NCBI GenBank assembly: GCA_903885895.1
Contig: CAISKC010000529.1
Coordinates: 1 to 5,916, forward strand
Direction of reading: 5' to 3'
DNA: 5,916 bases
DNA from: an uncultured Legionella sp.
Lineage (GTDB): Bacteria; Pseudomonadota; Gammaproteobacteria; Legionellales; Legionellaceae
Part shown: one piece after another, positions 1 to 5,748 of the stretch
How the letters are laid out: every line of letters starts with the position of its first letter
Numbering within the stretch: position 1 is the first letter of the stretch
Translations under genes and position numbers: made by a program
The notes under the pieces: generated by a model
What the model was told of the DNA's origin: nothing
The model's input: the letters and a program-made list of their open reading frames with translations, nothing else
The model's database searches: none

Positions 1-117
1 ACGAGCTTTGGCATTCCTTGCGTGAGCTTTGTCTTCCATCGGGTATTTTTTTTCGCCCGGCAATCCGAATTCTTTCTTGGGAATAGCTTTTCGAGATTTA
101 GTAGTTAAAGTGGCCAT
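1..117 (-). CDS. Small basic phage protein, DUF6582-like, N-terminal part (cut by window edge)
   Basis: The first 39 codons of a gene whose 3' end lies beyond the left edge. The start is ATG at 117-115, with GGAG eight bases upstream, and it overlaps the previous stop as TAATG. The visible protein is basic and low in hydrophobics. It begins MATLTTKSRKAIPKKEFGLP and then has a KKYPMEDKAHARNAKAR stretch. The pattern 'lP-x-(S/E)-F-x-(L/F)-P-G-x-(K/R)-x-YP-(I/M)-x-D-x-(S/A)-HARNA' recurs in small phage proteins of about 60-75 residues, and I associate it from memory with DUF6582. No biochemical function is known to me. Its place at the end of the packaging cluster suggests expression with late structural genes. 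The family assignment is by eye and the rest of the gene is not visible. Confidence 0.75.
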   Translation of the reverse strand, partial: MATLTTKSRKAIPKKEFGLPGEKKYPMEDKAHARNAKAR

Positions 118-290
118 TATTTTTTCTCCAACTTAGCCACTTCGCCATTCATCGAATCGGTTACATACTTAAACATAGACGCACCAACCACTTCCAATTC
201 CTTCATAATAGCTTCTTGGATTTCTGGGCCATGCTTCACGATTTCTTTTGTAATCAATGCCAATACTTCTGCGCCTAGTAAAGCAATCAT
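117..290 (-). CDS. Hypothetical 57-residue phage protein
   Basis: I do not recognise this protein. ATG at 290-288 overlaps the upstream stop as ATGA, and its own TAA shares one base with the next ATG (TAATG), so both ends are fixed by tight coupling. GAGG lies nine bases before the start. The protein begins MIALLGAEVLALITKEIV and ends MNGEVAKLEKK. It is predicted largely alpha-helical. The hydrophobic run at residues 2-13 is too short and too soon broken by charge to be a convincing membrane segment, so an amphipathic helix is more likely. There are no cysteines and no known motif. Context suggests an accessory role in virion assembly or an unrelated late function; the sequence does not decide. 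Confidence 0.72.
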   Translation of the reverse strand: MIALLGAEVLALITKEIVKHGPEIQEAIMKELEVVGASMFKYVTDSMNGEVAKLEKK

Positions 291-475
291 GATGGTTGTC
301 CTCGGTCGTATAACTTAGAAACAATGTCCTCTCGGTGTCGCTGAGTAGAACCCTCGGTGTGCTTGTAAAGCGTTTTCATAATGCTTTCTTTGCTGTGACC
401 GTCACGCTCCAGTTTGGCAATACCGCCCCGAGTTTCCAAGTCACGCATGGTTATCTTATATTTAGTCTCGCTCAC
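287..475 (-). CDS. Hypothetical 62-residue phage protein, helical, possible HTH
   Basis: The chosen start is GTG at 475-473 because GGAG lies exactly seven bases upstream (483-486). The longer reading to 493 begins with TTG and has no good ribosome site. A later ATG at 448-446 also lacks one. The product begins (M)SETKYKITMRDLETRGG and ends VSKLYDRGQPS. Its core, around GGIAKLERDGHSKESIMKTLY, alternates charged and hydrophobic residues like two or three short helices, with 'GHSKESIMKTLY' resembling a recognition-type turn. It overlaps the previous gene by 14 bases and the next by four (ATGA). I have an impression that similar small ORFs occur in other tailed phages but cannot name a family. 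DNA binding is only an inference from the helix pattern. Confidence 0.75.
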   Translation of the reverse strand: MSETKYKITMRDLETRGGIAKLERDGHSKESIMKTLYKHTEGSTQRHREDIVSKLYDRGQPS

Positions 476-842
476 ATTCGCTCTCCGTATCAATGCAATC
501 AGGTCTTACAGCTAAATACTTTTCTCGCTCTTTCTCAACAATGAACGCACCATCAATAATCTTCTTGAACATTGCATCAGAAAGGCTAAATATTCTCTGT
601 ATTTCAGCACGTGACACACCGTTTTTCAAGTGCGCACGAATCTTATAAAGGTCATCCCGTGAAGGCGTGACACATACAGATTGCTTGTTCTGTATTGCAC
701 GCCATTCAGACGGAACCCTAAACACTTCAGAACGTTTCGGTGCTGGCATCCAGTCATCAATACTTACGTTGTCTGGCATGTCTTTTCTTGCTGCCGACAA
801 AATATAATTTTCAGGCTCTATTCTCGTACATGTATCATTCAT
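462..842 (-). CDS. Hypothetical 126-residue phage protein with a C-terminal HTH-like segment
   Basis: It directly follows the portal and overlaps its end by eight bases. ATG at 842-840 lies inside the portal's last codons, with GGGA about ten bases upstream, so translation is probably coupled. Residues 1-60 are polar and show no motif I know. They include tryptophans at 31 and 47 in an extended, proline-containing stretch. Residues 65-98 (LYKIRAHLKNGVSRAEIQRI, then FSLSDAMFKKIIDG) fit a helix-turn-helix: a first helix, a 'G-V-S-R-A-E-I' turn, then a second helix ending KKIIDG. The tail is acidic. In P22 and Sf6 the next gene after portal is the scaffold, but this protein is much shorter than a scaffold and lacks the long coiled coil, so I do not call it one. 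A regulator or DNA-binding accessory is an inference. Confidence 0.78.
   Translation of the reverse strand: MNDTCTRIEPENYILSAARKDMPDNVSIDDWMPAPKRSEVFRVPSEWRAIQNKQSVCVTPSRDDLYKIRAHLKNGVSRAEIQRIFSLSDAMFKKIIDGAFIVEKEREKYLAVRPDCIDTESECERD
483..486 (-). promoter_or_regulatory. Shine-Dalgarno GGAG deciding the GTG start at 475
   Basis: On the minus strand the sequence reads CGGAGAGCGAATGTGAGC, putting GGAG seven bases before GTG. Neither the upstream TTG at 493 nor the downstream ATG at 448 has comparable spacing to a purine-rich element. The site lies inside the last codons of the preceding gene, so the ribosome that finishes that gene can re-initiate here. Confidence 0.55.
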
Positions 843-3036
843 GTTTCTTTTTTCCCGCCTCTCGAATCGTATGGGCTAATTCATGCGTAGCTAAGTTGTC
901 ATGATGTTCACGGCTTCTTACCTCTGCCATCGTTGCAGCAGCATCAAGCGCGTGCCTTTCTAAGGATGTTTGGGATTCCTCAAGACGTACCGCGCTGTCT
1001 ATCTGCATCTGATTAACCTTGGCCTCAGCTTCCAGCATTTTTGAGTCATTAAGAATCTTTTCGTTCGCCATTTTAGCAATTGCGATTTGATTGTCAAACT
1101 CGTTTTGTTGCTGCTCCATCTGCATCTTCATCGCTTCCATTTGCATCTTCATCTGGTTGGCTTGGCCATCCATCTGTACTTTCTGTACGTCAGCTTGCGC
1201 CTTAATCATGCGAGGGTCATTCTGAGCTTGTTGCTGCGCCATTTGCATCTGTTGTTGCTGTGCTTGTTGCTGTGCTTGTAGCCATTGCGGTACAGCCTCT
1301 TGAAGTTCATCTGCGCCGTACACGGTAAGGTTTTTGACGAGAATCTTCAAACCTTGTTCCGAGTTCATAAACTTACCAAACTCCTCAGAGGCCTGCATCA
1401 AACCGATAATCTGCGTCATCGCCTGGCTCTTTTGAACTTGGAAGTTAACGCCCGCATCAATGTTAACCTTGATAGCTTTCTCATCGTAGTTAATCATTGC
1501 GTTGCCGGGTGAGTTCACTTCTTGATATTCTTTCTCTCCGCCTTTAGCTTCAACAGGGATGGTGCGCTTGCCAAGAATGTACTTTGGCATCAAATCAACA
1601 ATGATATTTGACCACTGCGTACTCGCCGCCAAGTAACCAACTACATAAGGCATGGCAGCTGCGTTGTCGGCACTTGCTGACTCGATAACAGCCTTACCCG
1701 ACAGATTGGTATTCTGTTGATTCTGGTTACTTGTGAACGACCCCAGGATAGCTTGCGTCATTGGCCCGGTTACCTGGAATGAGTTCATCACTTCAGGAGG
1801 CAACGGGATATTCTGTACTTCACGAATCGGATTGGGTATGGCTTGGTCTGGGTTGTTCTCGTAGAACGCATTCACCACAACCGTTGATGCGCGCTGAATA
1901 TCGTTCAATGCTTCTACATAGTCTTGCTCTTGTGGAATGGCTTCCTTCATCACAATGAACTTATGCTGTATCAAGTTTTCCATACTGTTACATACGGTTT
2001 GCCCTGCATAGTTGGTCATGTCTTGAATGCCTTTGGCATGGTAGACATAAGGGCGCGTCATCTGGTAGGTTGTGTTTGCTGTACCTTGGGTTAACAGGAT
2101 TGAGTTACCATCAACAAATACGTGCGGCAAATAGCTGTAATCGGTTTCGTTATATTCCAGCACCTGGTCTTCAATGAGCTTATAACGACAAATTGTTTCA
2201 AGTTCGGTTATACGTGGTTCACCCACTATAGCCGGTATTTGTTCAATGAACTGCTCCGATATCCAATACGCCTCTAGCTTTTCGTAATTCTTAGCCGTCA
2301 TTACACGACCGTTTGCCAGCTTCACAATTTTAACTTTCTTGCGCTTCTTTTCGTAATAATCAGCCACCAATACAATTTTTTGACCCTGCATGTCTTTGTA
2401 TGTCCAGTTAAACCCCTCAATGTCACGCGTGTAGCCTGCATTTCGAATTTCGGCATTTGGAAACTGGCGCAAGAATTCTTCCTCTAACATAGGATAGATT
2501 TCGAAGCTGAATTGTCCATCACCCTTGTGACTGGTGCGCGCCATCGGGTCAAACCCGCACATAGTGGGGTCAAATACACGAGCCAAGTAGATTTGTTGGT
2601 TAAAACTCATCGGGCTAGCGTAGTCGGTCCAAACCTTCGCAACCGAGAAACCACCGCTCAATAAATCCTTGTAGATTTCATAGCTGAAGTTATTTTTGTC
2701 GGCATCGTGGAGGATGTGACGCAAATGTCCTTCGACAACGTCAAGTACTTGCTGGTCAACGGGTATGCCTTCAGCAGGAGATACCTCGATTCCGGGTTCG
2801 TGCTGACTGAATTCTCCGAGCAATCGTGAGATATAGGCTTCGAGTATGTTAAATTCAACCACAGGCCGATTGAGTTGCTGTAAAACAGCGCGTTGTTGCT
2901 CATTAATCGACTCCTTGAATACGTACTTGCGAAACTGTCTATATCGCTTGTAGTTATCATCAAAGTACATATAGGCAGTAGAAACATTTTTCTTGATTCT
3001 AGCCAGTTGATCGTTAGCTGTTTTGGTAACCGCCAT
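835..3036 (-). CDS. Portal protein, P22-like
   Basis: Forms the dodecameric ring at one vertex of the capsid through which DNA is pumped by the terminase and later ejected. At 733 residues it matches the P22-type portal (about 725), not the shorter lambda or HK97 types. Recognisable parts: an early segment RPVVEFNILEAYISRLLGEF (57-76) typical of portal N-termini, DLLSGGFSVAKVW (124-136), the FDPTMCGFDPMA stretch (155-166), the helical AKGIQDMTNYAGQTVCNSME region (334-353) expected near the stem and clip, and a very long helical C-terminus from about 560. In P22 the C-terminus forms the helical barrel that reaches into the head. Here residues 584-653 are extremely rich in Gln and Met, with a heptad repeat (KMQMEAM-type). 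The start is fixed by AGGAG eight bases upstream. It overlaps the large terminase by 23 bases, and the 126-residue gene by eight at its end. Highly confident in the role, slightly less in the exact subfamily. Confidence 0.95.
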   Translation of the reverse strand: MAVTKTANDQLARIKKNVSTAYMYFDDNYKRYRQFRKYVFKESINEQQRAVLQQLNRPVVEFNILEAYISRLLGEFSQHEPGIEVSPAEGIPVDQQVLDVVEGHLRHILHDADKNNFSYEIYKDLLSGGFSVAKVWTDYASPMSFNQQIYLARVFDPTMCGFDPMARTSHKGDGQFSFEIYPMLEEEFLRQFPNAEIRNAGYTRDIEGFNWTYKDMQGQKIVLVADYYEKKRKKVKIVKLANGRVMTAKNYEKLEAYWISEQFIEQIPAIVGEPRITELETICRYKLIEDQVLEYNETDYSYLPHVFVDGNSILLTQGTANTTYQMTRPYVYHAKGIQDMTNYAGQTVCNSMENLIQHKFIVMKEAIPQEQDYVEALNDIQRASTVVVNAFYENNPDQAIPNPIREVQNIPLPPEVMNSFQVTGPMTQAILGSFTSNQNQQNTNLSGKAVIESASADNAAAMPYVVGYLAASTQWSNIIVDLMPKYILGKRTIPVEAKGGEKEYQEVNSPGNAMINYDEKAIKVNIDAGVNFQVQKSQAMTQIIGLMQASEEFGKFMNSEQGLKILVKNLTVYGADELQEAVPQWLQAQQQAQQQQMQMAQQQAQNDPRMIKAQADVQKVQMDGQANQMKMQMEAMKMQMEQQQNEFDNQIAIAKMANEKILNDSKMLEAEAKVNQMQIDSAVRLEESQTSLERHALDAAATMAEVRSREHHDNLATHELAHTIREAGKKKHE
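1078..1287 (-). repeat. Gln/Met-rich heptad and tandem-repeat tract inside the portal gene
   Basis: This stretch encodes portal residues 584-653. It contains a perfect 12-base tandem duplication at 1252-1275 (unit TTGTTGCTGTGC on the plus strand, encoding AQQQ twice). It also has an imperfect 16-base repeat at 1117-1132 and 1138-1153 with a 21-base period, exactly one heptad (MKMQMEA, then MKMQMEQ). The 21-base spacing argues for a coiled-coil repeat kept in register, not random low complexity. Confidence 0.7.
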
Positions 3037-4549
3037 GAAGATTGCTCCTAGCTCTTAATGCAGATTTTTGACCTTGCATTATGGTAGCAGCAATCGTATC
3101 ATTTTGCTTAATATTGTACAAAATTGTCTTATCGATGAGAGCTATCTTCACCGCATCATAGACTGTATCAGCAATATCGTCATGCCGATGCGTATTATTT
3201 GCTGTAATCTTGCTCATATGTAGTATGCAACTAGCAGCATGACGCGCATGTTCAGTCACTGAAACAAGTTTCGCCGCAATCAATGGTTGCATCTCAAGAT
3301 AGCGTTCGGTCTTACTTCCAGATGCCTTGGTTCGTTTCACTTCCCGTATGTCTAACCCTCGTAAATCTTTTAATGTGCTAACTAATGTAACACCTGTTGA
3401 CTTCTTCTCAATGGCAGCTAACAATGGCTTGACAGGATGCAACATGCACTCAGCATAAAAGTTCATGAACTCCTCGCGCAAGTCTTTAGGCTCCACGCGA
3501 ATTTCCCAACAATCCAGCCAATGCAAGGCATGCTGTCCTGTCTTCTGCCCAAACTCTATGATCTCGTATATACCCCAGAAACTAAACACACTTGCGTCAT
3601 TGTATGATTTGGCTGTTTCTGCGGTGTCCGCTGTAATAAAGGTACATAGCATATCCGGCTCTGATGCAAGTTGAAGAAAGTTCTCTTGTTTAAAGAGCGC
3701 TCCACCTGCTGGGATTGGGTCTTGCTGGAACTGTGATGCGAATACATAGGGATTCTTGGCCTGTTTTTCTTGGAGTTGTTTAAGTGAATTGACTTCTGGA
3801 TACAATGCATTCCCTGCGTCATCGATAGCTTTCAATATCACCGACTTCCATTTTCTTTCGTCGTTACCAGATAACATGTATGCTGGCAAATCATCCTCAT
3901 GAAGTCTTTGTCCAATGAATATCATCGGTACATTTGGCCCTCTTGGACGCTGTAAAATTGTTTCTCGATAATTATCAATAACTGATTGACGTATAGTTTG
4001 GCTGTGTGCTTCGTCCGGTTTATGAGCATCATCAATAATCAATGCGCCACTGAATCGATCTAAATTTGGCATACCAGCATCTTGTCCGGTAATAGCTCCG
4101 CTCGATCCGAAAGCTTTTACAGTTCCTCCCTGAAGTGTCTGAAAGAATTCTTTTGCTTTACTATCATGTTTAATGCTGACATTGAAAACATCCCTATAAT
4201 GCGGGCAACTGATAATTCTTTTAATGAACTCAGTATGTTTAGTAGCTAATGTCTTACCATAACTAATATACATATATTGACTATCTGGGAACTTGCTCAT
4301 GGTCCATGCTGTCCACATCGACATCAATACCGATTTGCCATGCCCTGGAGGGCAATTTATAATTAAAGATGAGGTTTCCAATCTGGCAGCTAATGTTAAC
4401 TCTCTTGATATAGTAATAAAATGCGACTCTCTTCCTGATGGGCAACTAATAGTAAATTCACGCCCTGTAACAAGAGGAAAGAATGTTCTGGTAAATAGTA
4501 GAAATGATCCCCATAGCTGAGCGCGCAGTTGATCTAAATCATCAGTCAT
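3014..4549 (-). CDS. terL: Terminase large subunit (packaging ATPase/nuclease)
   Basis: The DNA-packaging motor: it docks on the portal, translocates DNA with ATP and cuts the concatemer at initiation and headful termination. I start at ATG 4549, which overlaps the upstream microgene by eight bases and has GGA five bases before it. An in-frame TTG at 4567 would add six residues but has no better ribosome site. In the 511-residue numbering, the ATPase domain has Walker A CPPGHGKS (66-73), Walker B ALIIDDAHK (169-177) and the coupling-type segment GQRLHEDD (212-219). FASQFQQDPIPAGG (269-282) marks the linker common in this family. The RNase H-like nuclease has three acidic sites: TADT (D307), AAIEKK (E380) and HDDIADT (D457 and D460). 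All catalytic residues expected of an active enzyme are present. In sampled 60-base lines G+C is about 39 percent, against about 49 percent in the portal gene. Confidence 0.95.
   Translation of the reverse strand: MTDDLDQLRAQLWGSFLLFTRTFFPLVTGREFTISCPSGRESHFITISRELTLAARLETSSLIINCPPGHGKSVLMSMWTAWTMSKFPDSQYMYISYGKTLATKHTEFIKRIISCPHYRDVFNVSIKHDSKAKEFFQTLQGGTVKAFGSSGAITGQDAGMPNLDRFSGALIIDDAHKPDEAHSQTIRQSVIDNYRETILQRPRGPNVPMIFIGQRLHEDDLPAYMLSGNDERKWKSVILKAIDDAGNALYPEVNSLKQLQEKQAKNPYVFASQFQQDPIPAGGALFKQENFLQLASEPDMLCTFITADTAETAKSYNDASVFSFWGIYEIIEFGQKTGQHALHWLDCWEIRVEPKDLREEFMNFYAECMLHPVKPLLAAIEKKSTGVTLVSTLKDLRGLDIREVKRTKASGSKTERYLEMQPLIAAKLVSVTEHARHAASCILHMSKITANNTHRHDDIADTVYDAVKIALIDKTILYNIKQNDTIAATIMQGQKSALRARSNLHGGYQNS
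3045..3049 (-). promoter_or_regulatory. Shine-Dalgarno AGGAG of the portal gene
   Basis: AGGAG stands eight bases before the portal ATG (3036-3034) and inside the last codons of the large terminase. It is the strongest ribosome site in the window, consistent with the need for twelve portal copies per virion. It supports ATG 3036 as the true start despite the 23-base overlap with the upstream gene. Confidence 0.6.
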
Positions 4550-4664
4550 TAGATTCCAGCGTATCAACGCGCTTTATTAGCTCTTCAATCAAATCAAATG
4601 CGCGCTCCAGCGCCAATTCAGCAGATTCTAATCGCATCAACAAATACTGTTCTTCTTCTGTCAT
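4542..4664 (-). CDS. 40-residue coiled-coil microprotein between small and large terminase genes
   Basis: This short ORF is well supported by its junctions. Its ATG (4664-4662) overlaps the preceding stop as ATGA, and its TGA (4544-4542) overlaps the TerL ATG by eight bases. Purines (GGGG eleven to eight bases upstream, then GAAGA) precede the start. The product begins MTEEEQYLLMRLESAELALE and continues RAFDLIEELIKRVDTLESND. Hydrophobics fall on a heptad-like pattern (L8, L9, L12, L17, L19, F23, L25, I26, L29, I30, V33, L36), so a single amphipathic helix or dimeric coiled coil is likely. I know no named family. It could be a terminase accessory factor, or merely serve to couple translation into TerL. 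It will be missed by callers with a length cut-off above 40 codons. Confidence 0.72.
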   Translation of the reverse strand: MTEEEQYLLMRLESAELALERAFDLIEELIKRVDTLESND

Positions 4665-4858
4665 TCTTCAACCCCATACTTCAATATGTTACGCAGTGTA
4701 CCAATGACCCCGTCAAGCGCTCTGTACTCGCCTTGGTAGCGTCCGCGCTGAAACTCTGTTAGGTCATCAGCACGTTCCATAAAGTCCTCTAATATGGCTT
4801 GCTTCTCTTCCCATAGATGTTCACGGAGTTCTTCAAAGTTTTTGATTGAGTGGTTCAT
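4661..4858 (-). CDS. Hypothetical 65-residue helical phage protein
   Basis: I chose ATG 4858-4856 because GAG lies seven bases upstream and the protein from here, MNHSIKNFEELREHLWEEKQ, looks like a normal helix-rich start. A GTG at 4900 would add 14 residues with no ribosome site. The chain is acidic and almost wholly helical by eye, with a central ADDLTEFQRGRYQGEYRALD segment (about 29-48) and end LRNILKYGVEE. The 'LT-x-(F/Y)-Q-R-G-x-(Y/F)-x-G-E-Y-x-A-L' pattern looks familiar from small phage ORFs beside terminase genes, but I cannot assign a family. It opens the coupled run microprotein-TerL-portal. A packaging accessory role is inference. Confidence 0.72.
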   Translation of the reverse strand: MNHSIKNFEELREHLWEEKQAILEDFMERADDLTEFQRGRYQGEYRALDGVIGTLRNILKYGVEE

Positions 4859-4974
4859 GTGATTACTCTTTGTTAATGGGAAAGCCGACCCGAATTGCAC
4901 GGGCTAATGCGTTAAACCAACCATATCACCCAGTATCTTTAACCTGTTAATTCAGGCGCTAATGTGAAAGCGGG

Positions 4975-5077
4975 TTAGTTATCATTGCTATTGCTGCTCA
5001 TGGCCCTGTGTAGATACTCAATCACAATTCTAGGCTAACAGCACAATGCATTCCTTGACAGGCGTGTCACTGTCCAC
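4975..5077 (-). pseudogene. Possible 33-codon ORF interrupted by a one-base shift
   Basis: Just after the small terminase, GTG at 5077-5075 follows GAAGG by seven bases and opens a reading frame (M)DSDTPVKECIVLLA that stops at TAG 5032-5030. Skipping the single T at 5032 restores a frame that continues RIVIEYLHRAMSSNSNDN to TAA 4977-4975. Both halves look protein-like, and they join at LLA-RIV as one natural hydrophobic helix. This could be a frameshifted small gene, a programmed +1 shift, a sequencing error or chance. The same first frame also extends backwards to the TerS stop (DYEGRG before the GTG), so TerS stop readthrough would read into it. I do not recognise a family. Confidence 0.3.
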
Positions 5078-5080
5078 GCC
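5061..5080 (-). promoter_or_regulatory. GC-rich hairpin after the small terminase gene
   Basis: GGCGTG (5061-5066) pairs with CACGCC (5075-5080) around an 8-base loop. A second 5-base stem, GACAG (5057-5061) with CTGTC (5070-5074), overlaps it and cannot form at the same time. On the minus strand the main stem covers the possible GTG start at 5077-5075. No T run follows, so it is not a standard intrinsic terminator. It may shape translation or mRNA stability, or be a protein-binding site. Confidence 0.35.
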
Positions 5081-5095
5081 GCGGCCTTCATAATC

Positions 5096-5563
5096 TTAAA
5101 ACGCTTTCTCATTCTCTTTATTAATGTCAGCAACACGTTTAACGACTTCTTTTGTTGAGTCACTGACGCTGTGTTCTGTTTGTAGCTTGTCGCCGTATAT
5201 TTTGGGGGCTAGTTTAGAGGCAAGCCACTTTCGAGTGTCAATCATTAATCGAGCGTGAGCGACCATTCCGCTATCAATTTTAGCAACGCCAGTCGAGGGA
5301 TCGATATAGGCATGTTGGCCTAAATTTATTGCAATATCATCGATCGATTCGGCCATTAATTCGGCTTGTTCCATCTTAGCTTGTGCGTATTTAGAAGAAA
5401 ACTCGAGCTTCTCTCGTCGCCAAGCATTGATGGTTTGTGGTCTAGGAAGGTCAGAAAACATATCACATAATCGAGGCAAACCAATGTCATGCGTGGCTAC
5501 TAAATCACAGATTCGCTTCGCCATTTCAGGGTTGTAATCAGTAGGTCTTCCCGCAGCCATCAT
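5096..5563 (-). CDS. terS: Terminase small subunit, Sf6 gp1-like
   Basis: The DNA-recognition subunit of the packaging machine. It forms a ring, binds the packaging site and directs the large subunit to cut. The 155 residues compare with about 140 in Sf6 gp1. Features shared with that family as I remember it: GRPTDYNPEMAKRIC (5-19) opening an N-terminal helix-turn-helix (to about residue 56, with TINAWRR at 44-50), a helical oligomerisation core (57-115) holding HARLMIDTRKW (103-113), and the PKIYGDKL motif (120-127) just before a loose, charged tail. An insertion-like loop at 82-99 (GQHAYIDPSTGVAKIDSG) lengthens the core. The first ATG overlaps the upstream stop as ATGA. The next ATG, at 5560, is spaced better from AAGGGGG (5565-5571), so the real start may be one residue later. 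TerS and TerL are separated by about 550 bases, more than in P22 or Sf6. Confidence 0.9.
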   Translation of the reverse strand: MMAAGRPTDYNPEMAKRICDLVATHDIGLPRLCDMFSDLPRPQTINAWRREKLEFSSKYAQAKMEQAELMAESIDDIAINLGQHAYIDPSTGVAKIDSGMVAHARLMIDTRKWLASKLAPKIYGDKLQTEHSVSDSTKEVVKRVADINKENEKAF

Positions 5564-5748
5564 TCCCCCTTATCAGCAGCAGCCAACATTTCAGCAGGCG
5601 TACGCCGTTTACGTTTAACCACAACAACAGGCTCAGCCTTGAAATTTACATGACCAACGCCCTTGCAATTACCACATGCCCTTTGGATGCCACCTAGGCC
5701 AACAATATTTCGTCTACCCTCGCAACAATCACATCTACTTAATGTCAT
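5560..5748 (-). CDS. 62-residue zinc-ribbon-like protein with DnaJ-type CxxCxGxG motifs
   Basis: The start at ATG 5748-5746 follows AAGG by six bases. The N-terminal half has two metal-binding knuckles, CDCCEG (C6 and C9, followed by G11) and CGNCKGVGH (C25 and C28, then G30 and G32), separated by a glycine-rich turn (VGLGGIQ). This is the CxxCxGxG pattern of the DnaJ zinc finger, here as a single minimal unit binding one zinc. The C-terminal half is a valine run followed by a very basic segment KRKRRTPAEMLAA. Zinc and basic tail together suggest nucleic-acid or protein binding. It overlaps the small terminase by four bases and the upstream microgene by 14, so it is probably co-translated with TerS. 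The zinc site is a strong motif call; the function is unknown. Confidence 0.82.
   Translation of the reverse strand: MTLSRCDCCEGRRNIVGLGGIQRACGNCKGVGHVNFKAEPVVVVKRKRRTPAEMLAAADKGE

Larger units (their letters stand above)
4859..5095 (-). other. Intergenic stretch between small terminase and the TerL run
   Basis: About 240 bases without an intact gene, which stands out where most other genes overlap. From the TerS side it holds a GC-rich block with a hairpin (5061-5080) and a broken short ORF (4975-5077). From 4974 to 4859 I see only weak elements: a 4-base stem CCTG/CAGG at 4943-4956, another CCCG/CGGG at 4889-4903, and a 7-base direct repeat GCTAATG at 4903-4909 and about 4959-4965. There is no convincing terminator (no T run after either stem) and no good promoter. 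Confidence 0.5.

Noticed and set aside
335..890. Plus-strand frames of 69 residues each
   Set aside because: They are antisense to the coupled minus-strand small genes, whose overlaps and ribosome sites are convincing.
1252..1275. 12-base tandem repeat as the start of a CRISPR or VNTR array
   Set aside because: There are only two units, in frame and coding for AQQQ; no spacers are present.
1087..1281. Plus-strand open frame rich in Leu and His
   Set aside because: It is the antisense reading of the portal's Gln/Met codons; the LHLHLH pattern is simply the complement of that repeat.
2658..2987. Minus-strand 109-residue open frame inside the portal gene
   Set aside because: It lies wholly within the portal coding region in another frame and has a serine/threonine-rich, shadow-like composition with no motif. 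The portal match here is strong.
3556..3822. Minus-strand 88-residue frame within the large terminase gene
   Set aside because: It is an overlapping frame under a well-conserved TerL region, without motif or ribosome site.
4293..4707. Two plus-strand frames across the TerL start and the microgene
   Set aside because: They run opposite to all real genes and are complements of coding sequence, including the Walker A region; no ribosome sites were found.
4920..4956. Possible promoter before the 65-residue gene (TTAACA, 17 bases, GATATG)
   Set aside because: The -35 is a fair match but the -10 matches only half the consensus, which is too weak to list as a feature.
4889..4956. Short stems CCTG/CAGG and CCCG/CGGG as terminators
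   Set aside because: Each stem is only four base pairs with no following T run, and such stems are expected by chance.
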